64,000 bases of DNA from Dysidea avara (taxonomy: Eukaryota > Porifera > Demospongiae > Dictyoceratida > Dysideidae), in contig NC_089281.1 in assembly GCF_963678975.1 (NCBI RefSeq), forward strand, positions 2,775,926 to 2,839,925, given 5' to 3'. Under the pieces are notes generated by a model. The model was given only the letters and a program-made list of their open reading frames with translations, ran no database searches and was not told the origin of the DNA. Shown here one piece after another: positions 21,564 to 33,369 of the stretch (position 1 is the stretch's first letter; each line of letters begins with the position of its first letter). The position numbers were made by a program, and so were the translations under genes.

Positions 21564-23760
21564 AAAGTATCTACCAGAGGGATATCTGCCATGTCATAGT
21601 GAAGTGATCAATACTGCACTAGAACTAGTCCAGTCATTACAACACAATTCATTCACTAGACTGAAGTCACTTCTGTTATATGGACCAAGAGGTGAGTGGG
21701 TGGATGATTGAACTTTAGTATATACATGAAGGTAGGAATCTTTCTGGCATCTTTGATCATCTTCACCAAAGTTACTCCTGTGTGGAAGCCAGTGGTATTA
21801 TTGGCTTTCTAGTCAATCCTTTAAATTGTTGCAACATTTTACATGACTTTGTGTTGAGGTAGCATCTACAACAAGGTTTATAATTTCAGTTGTTTTGTAA
21901 GTGGTTGCTTTATTAGAGTAGTTGTCCAATTTTTGTTTGCTACACATTTGAGTATATACTGTTATTCAAAGCACATTCAATAAACAGGGATATACAGGAT
22001 ATGGTGCTACTAAACTGATAGTGCATATCACCATTATTGTAGGGACTGGCAAGACTAGTTTAGCAGTACACATCTCCACACTGATTATGTTTGAGTACAT
22101 CAGATTGATCACTGCTAGTGAACTACTGGCCATACCAGATACACACAAAATTGACAAGATACATCAAGCCTTCACTGAGGCCTACAGGTATACCTCTATA
22201 GTACTTTGGTGACTGCACAATATGCTAACTTTTAATGTGAATGTTAGGTCACTTAACATACATACAGTAAGACTTACTAATGTATTTACATTTATGCAAA
22301 GTGACCATATTACACAGTGACTGGTTTTGCAGTATTATTTCATTAATATAATCAAAGATGATGTACAGGTTTATACTATAGTTCTCCTAACCATGTACAT
22401 GCAGGTTAGATGGGTCACTATATACTGGATGATATTGATCAGTCATATTTACTTTGGAGATGGACACTGTGTCTCTGTATCACATGATCTGATGCATGCT
22501 GCGAGCACACTGACACCCCCAGTAGGTAAATTCCCTTGTTCTGTGATCATGTGACTATTTACTACTGTGTTTTTTTAAATTTTACAATATTTTTGTAACA
22601 GATACAATTATTAGAAATTTTGAATAATATTATGTCTAGATACACAACACATTCACTGACTATTAATTATTAAAAAGTGCCATGACCATTTTGCTTCCAT
22701 TTTCAGTTATGTTCCACCTGTTACACGACATTACACACAATGAATAGTATGAAAAGTGCCTCTGCAATCAATCTACTCACTACAAAATTATGGACACAGA
22801 AATAGGATTTAAAGGAGGACAAAGCTAAGTCCATGATGCATAATAGCTACATTAGTAGGCAAAATGGCATATCACTGGCACACGTGATGTCAAACAGTGA
22901 AGAAGTCAAGCTCATATTTTTAACCGTATAAGTTATATGGTTGCATGGCTGAAGCTACTGCTTCAGTTAAGTTGAAGAATAGAAAATTCTGCTTTGGTTT
23001 CCATAGAATTTGTTTAAAGCATTTTGAGTCATTCTGAGAACATGTTTGGGGTGGATTATACCTAACAAATACTTCTAAGTTGTTATGAAGGAAACGTGAG
23101 GCTAGTGTGCAGTTGATATTTTTTAGTTGAAAACTTGTTGTACATACATATGTGCAAACACATACCATATGTAATCTACATATCTGATCAACAGGAAACA
23201 TTAGTGATATCATCATTATATTTTTATAGCAAGCATTCTGTTTTATGGTTGCTCAGGAGTAATAATTATTTATTTAAATGTTTCAAAGCTGTTTAGGATG
23301 AGCACATTATACTGCAAACTATACACTAATCTTCAACTATATCAGCGATGTTGCCATTCCTTCACTGTATTCAGGTACTAGTCTACTAATAGTAGTTACA
23401 CTAACAGTGAGGGATGTGCTGGGGAGCAGTCGAATACTACAAGGATTGTCTGAACTATTTACTGTACATAAACTGGTCCCCTATCTCAACACTGAAGGGG
23501 TACAAGCATTCATTAATGCCAAGAAAATGCGCCAGTGAGTAAATGTGTGTGCATGTGTATCTTGTTGTTTATTGTTGAATGTATTCATGTGCTCCAGGCC
23601 TGGAGGAGGGTTGGCACTAATTCCCAGTGGAGTAGAGATATTATTGAGAGGTCTACTATATGTATTGGAGTGTGTGTGCACCAGATCATCACTACACTCG
23701 TGTACTACACTGGACCATATTGAGACTAGTCAACAAACTTTACTGGATTGTGCATGCTAA
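21564..23760 (+). pseudogene. NSF-like AAA ATPase D2 domain, five-exon copy, frameshifted
   Basis: This is the most complete copy. Exon 1 (about 21564-21691) gives KYLPEGYLPCHSEV ... LKSLLLYGPRG. Exon 2 (22043-22187) completes the Walker A motif GPRGTGKTS, followed by MFEYIRLITASELLAI and a helix ending FTEAYR. Exon 3 (about 22405-22525) has the Walker B-like LDDIDQ and later HIYFGDGHCVSVSHDLMHA. Exon 4 is 23375-23534 and exon 5 starts at 23598. Domain order and motif spacing fit the second AAA domain of NSF. Two defects are visible. Eight bases are missing after LDDIDQ relative to the 31.7-kb copy, putting LDDIDQ and HIYFGDGH in different frames. A small insertion near 23750 creates an early stop (DCAC-stop). 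No D1 or N domain is present. Confidence 0.65.
22690..22915 (+). repeat. R1/R2-like repeat copy in the NSF-like intron
   Basis: CCATTTTGCTTCCATTTTCA, the TATGAAAAGTGCCTCTGCAA section and GTCAAACAGTGAAGAAGTCA repeat sequences found near 6485-6620, 9500-9600 and 31905-32030. Confidence 0.5.
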
Positions 23761-23934
23761 TCTTCACTGTCATGTCACAGTGAATTTCTTGAATACACAA
23801 ATTATTGTATGTACATGCATACAAACACTACTTTAAATTGATGTACATGGCTATCAGAGTACCGTATAGCTACTGTAACATGTCTGTGAATCCATTGAGA
23901 TATTTATCTGGTTCGTTTAAAAAACATGGTGTCT

Positions 23935-24330
23935 AAAACAGTACTAGTGCTGTTTGAAAGTCACCTTACAATGAAAACAGTTTTGAGTGCTGTGACAGGT
24001 GAAAATGCTAATTGTCTACAGCATTTAATTTACACACTAGACATAATTGAAATTGCCATTCACCTTAATGAAGATGTATGCACATTATATGTTTAGGCAT
24101 AAACATCCTGTATTAGTAAATTGTACCTGGATTTGTGCCACTTAGTGTACAGACAGTAGTTAAGCTGAAAGTTTGAAGCATTTCAACTCAACAGTTAGTT
24201 GATGCTGTATAGCATCTGGGAGAGGCTACTGAGGACCTTTTAGCAGTATCAGTATGACACTGCTGGAGAGTAGATAGAGTGTATAAATATTATTTGGAAG
24301 ATTAGCAAAGGAAGTCTACACACTTAAAGA
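23935..24330 (+). repeat. Inverted repeat arm (partner 17815-18255)
   Basis: Plus-strand counterpart of 17815-18255; see that entry. It precedes a type II NSF-like remnant, as does the copy at 33370-33620. Confidence 0.75.
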
Positions 24331-24487
24331 ACCATTAGTAGCCTCATAATTTTATCTATGGTCAATTAGTCAATGGCTATGACATCTCTGTATTTTTATG
24401 GTTGCCTGGGACTATTTTTTGTTGTATCAGTATATGCTTCAACTAAATCAGTAATGTAGCTATACCGCCCATTCCTTCCTACATTCA

Positions 24488-24690
24488 GGTACCAATCTAG
24501 TATAGTAGCTACATTAACAGCGAGGCATATATATCATGATGGCGGCTTGTCCGAATGATTTACAGCACATAAAACAGTCTCCATATAATGTGTGTGTGTC
24601 TTAATTGTTTATGTATCCATGTGTCACAGGCCTGGAGGCAGGGTTGGTATTAAATTCCAGTGAAGTATATAGAGATATCGAGAGGTTTAC
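24488..24690 (+). pseudogene. NSF-like exon 4-5 remnant, type II
   Basis: Begins after ATTCAG with GTACCAATCTAGTATAGTAG and continues through CCGAATGATTTACAGCACAT. It then has an acceptor (CACAG) and an exon 5 start (GCCTGGAGGCAGGGTTGG). Both parts are internally deleted and out of frame. Confidence 0.65.
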
Positions 24691-24750
24691 AGACCTCTCG
24701 CACACACGCACAAACACACACACACACCAGTACATGTATATAGTGAAGAA

Positions 24751-24930
24751 ACTTGCTCAGCATTTGAATGGTACCTAGTGACCTGGTGTCAACTGGGAAA
24801 GCAGCCCACCCAACTATGATATCAATGGGTACCTAAATGCCAACTGTCCATGTCTCACAGTGGATGGGTTGTGTCTACTGTGTACAGAGTGACCAGAGTA
24901 ATACTGTCTGTCCAGTAATTATAATTAAAT
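24751..24930 (+). repeat. 5'-truncated SINE with the second type of 3' end
   Basis: Matches the 3' half of 19133-19375 (ACCTAGTGACCTGGTGTCAA ... GACCAGAGTAATACTGTCTG). The tRNA-like head is missing. Confidence 0.65.
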
Positions 24931-26014
24931 GATGCAGCCACCTTCGCTTGAAATTTTTGTTCCTATGCATATTTTTGTGCTTTTCCATGCCTCAAATAGA
25001 CTTTAAGTTGAAACAACCATACAAAACTACATCTGCAATATAGATGAACTATTAAGAATACTTTTTACCTGACAACATCTGCTGAATAAATGCTGGTTAC
25101 TTTATCTTGGAATTGAAACTTTAGCAATTATCACACCAGTTATATTTTTCATTTATAGAGATTGGTATGTTCAATAGATTAATTAGCAACTTCTTTCTCT
25201 GTAGAGGAGCTTCCTCAAATTAATGCAAACTTTGGCCTATGCTAGAAATAATGCCTATTATGCCAGCATTATGCTAATGCTTTTACTTATACTTATGCTG
25301 GCATATATTAGACTCAAGTCTATCAATCAGACATGTTTCTGGCTTCATAGTTGTAAGGATCTATTATAAAACTTGAGGCTGTATGTTTCCATTGTTTACA
25401 ATGCTGGTATATTGTTGGTCTTAGCCTTTTTGGTCGAATTGTCACTTTTTCCACCCAAATGTAGCAACTTACCTTTGCATTACAACACAAACTTGCAACA
25501 GGAAGCATGTGGTGTGGTGTAGTGTGCTGTAGCTATATAAAATTCTTCTCTAATGGTTAAAAACTTATGAAAGAGGACAGAAACTATTAGAATAGCACAG
25601 CAAACAAGTACAAATTTACGGAGGAATTTATGGGGGGAAATCCCAGCACAGGAAAAAATAAAACAAAAAAATATATTTTTTATGGAAAATTGCTAGGTCA
25701 TTATTATACTGGTAGATAATCGATCACTTTTGCTATTAAGAAACTAACATGATGTCATGACCTTAAAACTATGTGTTTTCAGAATCTTCTACTTACCTAC
25801 AGCCATACAAGCTGAAGTAGAGCCTTCTTACAGTAATTGTCTACATTAATAGATGTGTATACAAATCTACATTTATCTGTGTACACATTTACATGCATAA
25901 TAATTGCAAGTAACAGGAACACATCAGAGTCAATCTCAGTGAGAATATACGTAGCTACACAACATCTGTATAAATGCACGTAACTATAGTTAAAGCAGCA
26001 GTGGTTGGTATACT
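24931..26014. other. Non-coding stretch
   Basis: No gene recognised. 25210-25320 has a local TTATGCCAGCATTATGC repetition. The last 250 bp (CAGCAGTGGTTGGTATACTT) match DNA just 3' of the other secreted-protein copies and probably contain 3' untranslated sequence. Confidence 0.5.
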
Positions 26015-27187
26015 TCACTGTATGTACAATACTAACTGATCCACTAAGATAGCTTCATTGCCAAAATTTTCATTAGTACAAATCCTGACTTCCACATCAT
26101 CCATAGTAGCCAAATCCAACTCCCTATAGAACCATGGTAGGTTGGGGTTATCACAACAAGTGTTACCAGTAGGACAGTCTAAACCATCCCACAAAGGATC
26201 GGACAAGTAATGTGTAGCATGATTAGGATGACCACCAGAATTCACTCCACTTTCACAGTAAAAATTGGAGCCAGTAAACTCATCTGCAGCTGAGTCACAA
26301 TTGCAATATGTGTCAATGGTACGAACTTCATATGTCCATATGTGTTGACGAGGGCTACCATGTGTTATAGATAATGCATCATTGTTGGAGTACCCATCAA
26401 GTATTCCTTTCTGATAACCTCTAGCCATTCCACACACTTTCTGGTAACTTATTCCTTTAGAGGAAAATAGTATGGGATAACATCCAGCATTGTCACTTGG
26501 TGATCTACAGAAACTGATGCCATCTCTTGAGCTCTTGGTCCACCCAGTTGGACATTCATCTCCTCTGGTAATGTTAACACTAGCAATTCTAGTCCATCCA
26601 CCAATATTACCACATACTACTCGTTGCTCCATATCACAGTATACACGACGTAAAGGATTAATAAGCCAATAATATCCTGACCTGTTGTGAGTTTGTGGGT
26701 TGAGGTCATAGATCTCCTTACAAGAGTTATAAGCTTGTACTCCATGTTCCATATCACAGTATACACGACGTAAAGGATTAATAAGCCAATAATATCCTGA
26801 CCTGTTGTGAGTTTGTGGGTTGAGGTCATAGATCTCCTTACAAGAGTTATAAGCTTGTATTCCATGTTCCATATCACAGTATACACGACGTAAAGGATTA
26901 ATAAGCCAATAATATCCTGACCTGTTGTGAGTTTGTGGGTTGAGGTCATAGATCTCCTTACAAGAGTTATAAGCTTGTATTCCATGTTCCATATCACAGT
27001 ATACACGTCGTAAAGGATTAATAAGCCAATAATATCCTGACCAGTTGTGAGTTTGTGGGTTCCAGTCATAGATCACCTCACAAGACTCTCCAGGATAGAA
27101 AGGATGACTAAACTGATAAGTATCACATTGTTCAGTAGCTGTTACTAACTTGCTAGTACAATACAATATTATTACTAGTGCTAACAT
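26015..27187 (-). CDS. Secreted four-module cysteine-rich protein (invertebrate lectin-like family)
   Basis: An uninterrupted 390-codon frame starts at the ATG at 27187 with the signal-peptide-like start MLALVIILYCTSKLVTA. Four consecutive 40-residue modules (starting near residues 36, 76, 116 and 156) each read SC-x2-IYD-x-NPQTHN-x-SGYYW ... VYCDME. The shared C-terminal domain follows from about residue 194: GGWTRIASVNI, ITHGSPRQHIWTYEV, FYCESG, PLWDGLDCP, NLPWFYREL, DDVEVRIC and a C-terminal VLYIQ. It differs from the 10.8-kb gene mainly by two extra modules encoded by exact 120-bp tandem repeats. Predicted to be extracellular and disulphide-rich; binding partner unknown. The single-exon frame and a TATA box 59 bp upstream suggest it is expressible. 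Confidence 0.87.
   Translation of the reverse strand: MLALVIILYCTSKLVTATEQCDTYQFSHPFYPGESCEVIYDWNPQTHNWSGYYWLINPLRRVYCDMEHGIQAYNSCKEIYDLNPQTHNRSGYYWLINPLRRVYCDMEHGIQAYNSCKEIYDLNPQTHNRSGYYWLINPLRRVYCDMEHGVQAYNSCKEIYDLNPQTHNRSGYYWLINPLRRVYCDMEQRVVCGNIGGWTRIASVNITRGDECPTGWTKSSRDGISFCRSPSDNAGCYPILFSSKGISYQKVCGMARGYQKGILDGYSNNDALSITHGSPRQHIWTYEVRTIDTYCNCDSAADEFTGSNFYCESGVNSGGHPNHATHYLSDPLWDGLDCPTGNTCCDNPNLPWFYRELDLATMDDVEVRICTNENFGNEAILVDQLVLYIQ
26641..27000. repeat. Three 120-bp tandem repeats within the secreted-protein gene
   Basis: 26641-26760, 26761-26880 and 26881-27000 are identical apart from a single base, and 27001-27100 is a diverged fourth unit. Each unit encodes one 40-residue module in frame, so unit gain or loss leaves the gene open. 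Confidence 0.95.
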
Positions 27188-27245
27188 TCTGTCATCAAGG
27201 TCAGACTAAAGCACTGCAAACTGTTTCTGCATGTCCTTGATCATG

Positions 27246-27253
27246 TTTTTATA
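27246..27253 (-). promoter_or_regulatory. TATA box of the four-module gene
   Basis: TATAAAAA on the minus strand, 59 bp upstream of the ATG, within a promoter block shared with the 11.7 and 13.7 kb copies (CATGCATCACATGCACACTT just upstream). Confidence 0.65.
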
Positions 27254-27299
27254 CTGTGTACTCTCATGCATCACATGCACACTTGTAAAGCTGCATTTC

Positions 27300-28700
27300 C
27301 TTGTTAGCTAAAATTAGAGTGGAATGTGGTCAGTGTATAGCTCTAAATGGGGCATTAGCAAGAGTAGCTACATAATAATACAAGAGGGTTAGAAGAAGGG
27401 GGGTTAGGGTTAACCCTCCTCCTCTATTATTATGTATTATTGGTAGTAGTTTATTTAATTACGTGTGTGTTTAATTTCCTTCAAATGGTTTGAGCTTTGG
27501 CAGGTTTAATGGGAAATGTGGACAACTACACTTTAAAATGAAATATATTTATTTATTAAGGCTTTACAGCACAAATGCTGAAGTTCTGTAGGACAACTGA
27601 TCTTACAGCCTGTTTAAAGTTGTTATATAAAGTATGTATGAAAAAGTGAAGAAAGAAGAAAAAAATCCATGACTGTACCTGAACCTGCAGCTATCTGATC
27701 TATGCTCAAACATCTGATCTATGCTCAAACACTTACAGGAGTCTGCTAGGTGATCAGGATGTTTTCTTCTTGTCAATTTCATGCATATGTATCTCAAGGT
27801 AACTATATATGCGGGCAGCATTTCTGGCCGGGTAACTTGTTTCACCTGTGCCACATAGTACACCATACTCAGCTTCACGGCAAATTACATACATATGTAG
27901 ATGAATATATAACTACCAACTATGATTGCGTTACATATGCACATAATATATTTCCATGCATATGCTTTGTAGAATCCTAGTCACATGAGTCATTGTTTTA
28001 ATAACTAGCTAGGATTTAATGCTTCAGAATCACTTCAGATCCATCTCAAGGATTACTGCATCATTTGTTTAGGCTTTCTGTCCATAAAAGAATTATATGT
28101 CCAATGTAAAACTGATGTTTGTTCTATTAGAATAGTTGAACGCAGCACTTGGTGGGAGGTACTATAATTTTGTCCCATTGTGTACTATTATTATAATAGA
28201 AGAGTAGTAAGAACTGTAGTTGAATATGAACTGGGGGCTTCATACTTATATATGGTTTAGGTATTGTCTTCCTTGCCAGTGTGCTTTAGTAAATATAGAT
28301 CTCTATTGTGCATTACATTGTAGCCGTAGCTACAATACTAACAATAGTGTTGAGATATCTGTACTGTAATAATGATACAAACACTTAAAATGCTGAAAAA
28401 GTTTCACACTTTCTCTATGCACAATAAAGTGGTGACAGAATAATACCATACCAAACATCAGTCATTCCAGTATTTGTACATGTACATGAACCATCAAAAT
28501 GTTCTATCTTGTCGTTACACTATGGGTACATATATAAATAACATGGCCCATTACTAAACTGGTCATCTTAAGCAAATATTCTAATAGAACATTCATGTTT
28601 TTGCTTGTATATAATTATTACTCAGGTAAATTTGACCAATCAGCAGTTGGAGCTGCTTGTGACAGTCTTGTCAACCAACTACTGATGCTATCAATGGATT
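27300..28700. other. Non-coding stretch upstream of the four-module gene
   Basis: No gene recognised. 27545-27590 contains TTTACAGCACAAATGCTGAA, also present at about 35010, the likely end of a dispersed retroelement. Short open frames here have no family resemblance. Confidence 0.45.
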
Positions 28701-28757
28701 GAAGTTAGTGATATTGTATTGTACATAATTATGTACTGTAGTAAGTGTAGTTAATAC

Positions 28758-29965
28758 TACAGTTCATTACAACACACTAGACTGCATGAAGTCACTGCTG
28801 TTATATGGACCAAGAGGTGAGTGGGTAACTTTAGTACATGTAAGTAGAAATCTTTCTGGCATCTTAAATCATCTTTTATTGAGTTATCTGTGTGGAAGCC
28901 AGTGATACATACTAATCAATCTTTTAAACTGTTGTAACTTTTACATAACTTTGTGCTGAAGTAGCATCTCCAACAAGATTTAATTGTTTTATAAGTGGTT
29001 GCTTTATTAGAGTGATTGCCCAATCATTTGCTACACATTTGAGTACTGCTCTTCAAGGTACATTCAGTATGTGACCGGATTTTGGAAATCAGTTTTTAAT
29101 GTCCCATGTGAAATAAATAGAAATCTATACTTTGCTGTGTCATCATTAAAGCACTTGTACACTTGTTAAATTATTACACAAAATTTGATGTAATTCAAGG
29201 TATTGACTAATGATTCTAATTATTGTAAATCTGATTGGTAGTTTTGAATGTCTCATTTTAATCATAAATATATGAGCTGTAAAATGTGACATTATGGCAC
29301 AAGTAATATGTATTCTGCTATGTTCAGCCTGTTACTCAGTATTTCAAATAAAGAGCAGTATGAGGAGCATCTTTGTTCCCAATAACTAAGGCAAGGTGTT
29401 TATGAAATTGTGTACCTGGTGTGGTTACTTTCTGAGAGGGCCCTGTTCCCCCCAGAAATGATAGAGAAAGGGCTACCTGATAGCTAACTCACAGAAGTGT
29501 TCAGTGCCTGCCATTCAGTGCATGCCATTTAGTTGTTGCAACTTGATAGTTTGGCACAAGTAGTGAAATAAAATTCCCCCTCACACAAAGATTTGAAGCA
29601 TGTTACATGAGACATGTGTATGTATGTATGTACGTACACACATGTAAAAACACATACCATATATATTGTACATATCAGGAAACATTAGTGATCTCATCAT
29701 TATATTTATAGCAAGATTTCTTTTTATGGTTGCTCAGGAGTAATATTATTTTATGATAAATGTTTTACGATGAGCACATTATACTGCAAATTGTACACTA
29801 AGCTATACAGTCCATTCCTTCACTACATTAAGGTACCAGTCTACTAATAGTAGCTACACTAACAGTGAGGGATGTGCTGGGGAGCAGTTTAGGTTGTCCA
29901 AACTATTTGCTGTACATAAATCTCACCACCAAAGGGGCACAAATTTTCTAACTATTGGCTATCAG
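28758..29965 (+). pseudogene. NSF-like fragments (exons 1 and 4 only)
   Basis: 28758-28816 is the 3' part of exon 1 ending LKSLLLYGPRG-type sequence (AAGTCACTGCTGTTATATGG) before GTGAGT. At 29829-29965 a shortened exon 4 follows (GTACCAGTCTACTAATAGTA) with about 45 bp deleted internally. Exons 2, 3 and 5 are absent. The whole block is a near copy of 38246-39430. Confidence 0.7.
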
Positions 29966-30640
29966 ATTGCAGCTATCACATGTACGGGAATCTACATTAT
30001 ATTATTTACAGTGACAAAATGTATCTAGTTTATTGGGTTGAGGCTTAGCGAGCCCCACCATATGAGAATAGCTGTCATGGGTCACACTGCTTGCTCGATT
30101 GATTACTTTCCGTACATGTACATTGATCTCCCTTTTAAGAGATAATGTGCCTATCATCTTGTAGACCAAACATTACAACAACCCACTGAAAGTGTAACCA
30201 CTATGCCATCTAAGTGCTAACCATAAAAACTAACTCAGTAATATCTAGTGCACTATACATGTAACTCTGGCTTATCAACTGACTGACATATAAAATGTCA
30301 TGGACGTGTTCAATCGTACTGTCTGAGTGGGGCTGTTTTTGCAACATTCCTTATATAATTACTCTGCATAACTGTACTGTATCTGCCCAATTATCCACAC
30401 AACTGTGCTGTATGACTGATACAGCAGCTAATTGGTACAATATGGTTATATGGAAAATACAGCATGTGACAACACTTTGATCCTCCCATGCAAAGTATAA
30501 TAAAGTTTCTTATTGTTCACCTCAAGGAATGTGTTGCTAGTAGCATATCTCACTTACCAATACACACACTTATGTACATATCAATTGCTAAATATGGGAA
30601 CACACACAATACAGACTATATAATTATACAGCAGCAATAG

Positions 30641-31268
30641 TCACTGTATGTACAGTACTAACTGATCAACTAAGATAGCTTCATCAGCAAAAGCACTGCT
30701 AGTACAAATCCTCACTTCCACATCATCCATAGTAGCCATATCCAACTCCCTATAGAACCATGGTAGGTTGGGGTTATCACAACAAGTGTTACCAGTAGGA
30801 CAGTCTAAACCATCCCACAAAGGATTAGACATGTAATACGTATTGATATCAGCAGAAGTTAGTCCATTATGCTAGATTCACAGTAAAAATTGAAGGAGCC
30901 AGTAAAAGTATCTGCAACTGAGTTACAATCACAATTTGCATCAATGTTACGAACTTCATATGTCCATATGTGCTGTTGAGAATAACCATGTGTTATATGC
31001 TTTATTGTAGTAGTACCCATCAATGTATCCTTTCTGCTAACCTCTAGCCATTCCACATACTTTCTGGTAACTTATTCCTTTAGAGGAGAATAGTATGGGA
31101 TGGCAGCCAGCATTGTTATTTGGTGATTTACAGAAACTGATGCCATCTTGTGAGCTCTTACTCCATCCAGTTGGACATTCATCCCCTCTGGTAATGTTAA
31201 TACTAGCAATATAATTCTAGTCCATTCACCAATATTACCACATGCTACTCGTTGCTTCATATCACAGT
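30641..31268 (-). pseudogene. Secreted-protein gene copy, 5' truncated and frameshifted
   Basis: The C-terminal domain is recognisable in three frames: 31260-31072 (CGNIGEWTRI), 31056-30859 (HIWTYEVRNID ... FYCESS) and 30832-30641 (NPLWDGLDCP ... DDVEVRIC). There is no signal peptide or N-terminal module. The homology breaks at YCDMKQRVA and a minisatellite takes over. Confidence 0.85.
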
Positions 31269-31550
31269 ACTGGGTACTTGTTCATAGTTGAACTCTCTAC
31301 AGGTGATTTGTTTGTATCTAAATTGTCTACTGGGTGATTTCCTTGTACAGAATGATATGTTTATAGCTGAACTCTCTATAAAGTGATGTTTTGTAGTTGA
31401 ATTCTGTATTTGGTGACTTGTTTGTGGTTGAACTCTCTTCAGGTGACCTGTTTGTAGCTGAACTCTCTACAGAGTGACTTGTTTGTACTCTCTTTAGTGA
31501 GTAGCTGAATTCTATACTTGGTGACTTGCTTGTAAGTGAACTGTCCCCTT
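31269..31550. repeat. Degenerate 35-45 bp minisatellite
   Basis: About six units carry TTTGTAGCTGAACTCTCTAC followed by AGGTGACTTG-like sequence. The array starts precisely where the secreted-protein copy loses its 5' half. Confidence 0.75.
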
Positions 31551-31658
31551 AATATTGATGCGTGTGTGTGTTCATTGTGAGAAATTATATTGTGTGGGGG
31601 CCGAAGTGTGAGAGACATAATAAAAGATGTCTATACTAGTTCTCCTAACCACATACAG

Positions 31659-33209
31659 GGTACTGGATGATATCAATCAGTTGGTGAAACATTTTTACTT
31701 TGGAGAATGGCGTGCCTCTGTATCACATGATTGTATGCATGCTGTGAGCACACTGATTACAGCCACCCCCCCAGTAGGTATATCCCCTTGTCATATGATC
31801 GTTATTTTCCACTGTGTTTCACTTTTACAATATCTAACATATACAATTATTACATATGTGTAGATATATAGTGACACATTCCCTGACTATCAATCATTGA
31901 AAAATGACATGACCATTTTGTTTCCATTTTCAGTTATGTTTTACCTGTTACACAGCATTACAAACAATGAACAGTATGAGAAATGCCTCTGCAATCAATT
32001 CACTCACTGCATAAATTATGGACAAAGAAATTGGATTTACATATCAGCAGGTGTAGATGACCTCCCTTGAGTTATTTCAATGATCTCTAATCACACTTAA
32101 AATTCCTTGTACACACTCGTAGATCAATTATTCAGAAGCCAAGAGGCCATAATATGCTTTGTATTTAGCTATGTCCAACCTGTTATTCAGCGTTTCAAAT
32201 GAAGAACAGCATGAGAAACGTCTCTGTTACCAATAACTAAGGCAAGGTGTATATGAGATTGTAATATGTATGTACCTAGTGTGGTTATATACACCCTAAG
32301 AAGGACCCTGCTCCCTCCCCCCCAGAAATGATAGAGAAAAGACTACCGATAGCTAACTCACGGAAGTGTTCAGTGATGAGTTTGTCTCTAAAACTTATAG
32401 TGGAATACTGGTACTATCATTACTAGTCACATGATGCACACTTTGTAGTTTACATGTTTGGGTGTAAACATCCTGTATAAAATCGTACCTGGATAAGTGC
32501 CATTTAGAGCAGTTAAGTTGTTAAAACATTACAACTTAATAGTTTGGCAACAGGATCTAATACCATACCATATAAAATTCCCCCACACAAAGGTTTAAAG
32601 TATATATGTCACATGAAACATTTGTATTGTACACACATGCAAAAACACATACCATATATATTGCCCATATCAGGAAACATTAGTGATCTCATCATTACAT
32701 TTATAGCAAGTTTTCTTTTTTATGGTTGCTCAGAAGTATTATTTTCGAAGCTGTTTATGATGAGCACATTATATTGCAAACTGTACACTAATCTTCAACT
32801 ACATTAGTGGTGTTGCTATACAGTCCATTCCTTCACTACATTCAGGTACTAGTCTACTAATAGTAGCTACACTAACAGTGAGAGATGTGTTGGGAAACAG
32901 TCCAGTATTACAAGGATTGTCTGAACTATTTGCTGTACATAAACTGGTCCCCTATCTCAACACTGAAGGAGCACAAGCATTCATTAATGCCAAGAACATG
33001 CGCTAGTGAGTAAATGTGTGTGTGTGTCTTGTTGTTTATTGTTGAATTTATTCATGTACTCCAGACCTGTTGGCACTAATTCCCAGTGGAGTAGAGATAT
33101 CAATGAGAGGTCTACTATATGTACTGGAGTGTGTGTGCACCAGATCATCACTACACTCACGTACTACACATTGAGACCAGCCAGCAAACTTGTTGGAGTG
33201 TGTTAATCA
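31659..33209 (+). pseudogene. NSF-like AAA copy, exons 3-5, nonsense at the last junction
   Basis: Exon 3 (31659-31777) reads RVLDDINQLVKHFYFGEW ... SVSHDCMHAVSTLI with the Walker B-like LDD intact and the donor TAG|GTATAT. Exon 4 (32846-33005) is fully open from TSLLIVATLTVRDVLGN to INAKNMR. At the last junction CGC CA has become CGC TA, and exon 5 has lost nine bases at its start (ACCTGTTGGC). The joined codon is therefore a stop. This copy preserves the exon 3 frame that is damaged in the 22-kb copy. Confidence 0.65.
32043..32240 (+). repeat. R1 repeat copy (partial)
   Basis: TATCAGCAGGTGTAGATGAC, then TATGCTTTGTATTTAGCTAT and CAAATGAAGAACAGCATGAG follow the order of the R1 copy at 9287-9578. 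It lies in the intron between NSF-like exons 3 and 4. Confidence 0.5.
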
Positions 33210-33369
33210 TCACCATCATGTTCCTTGTAATGTCACAGCTCGAGCTTCACATTAATGAAAATAACCACGACCCCATGTGTTGCAGAATCTACTACTAGCC
33301 TGTAGCCATGCAAGAAAGTATAATATCCTTCTCAACTGTCCACATTAATAGATGTATGTACATTATATA

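Noticed and set aside
26641-27000. Regular 120-bp repeats considered as a CRISPR-like array
   Set aside because: Units are contiguous without spacers, encode a protein module in frame, and the DNA is animal.
28626-28706. Possible extra NSF-like exon (KFDQSAVGAACDSLVNQLL)
   Set aside because: It is preceded by CAG but ends in a TGA within the block and has no counterpart at the matching position near 21.5 or 38.2 kb.
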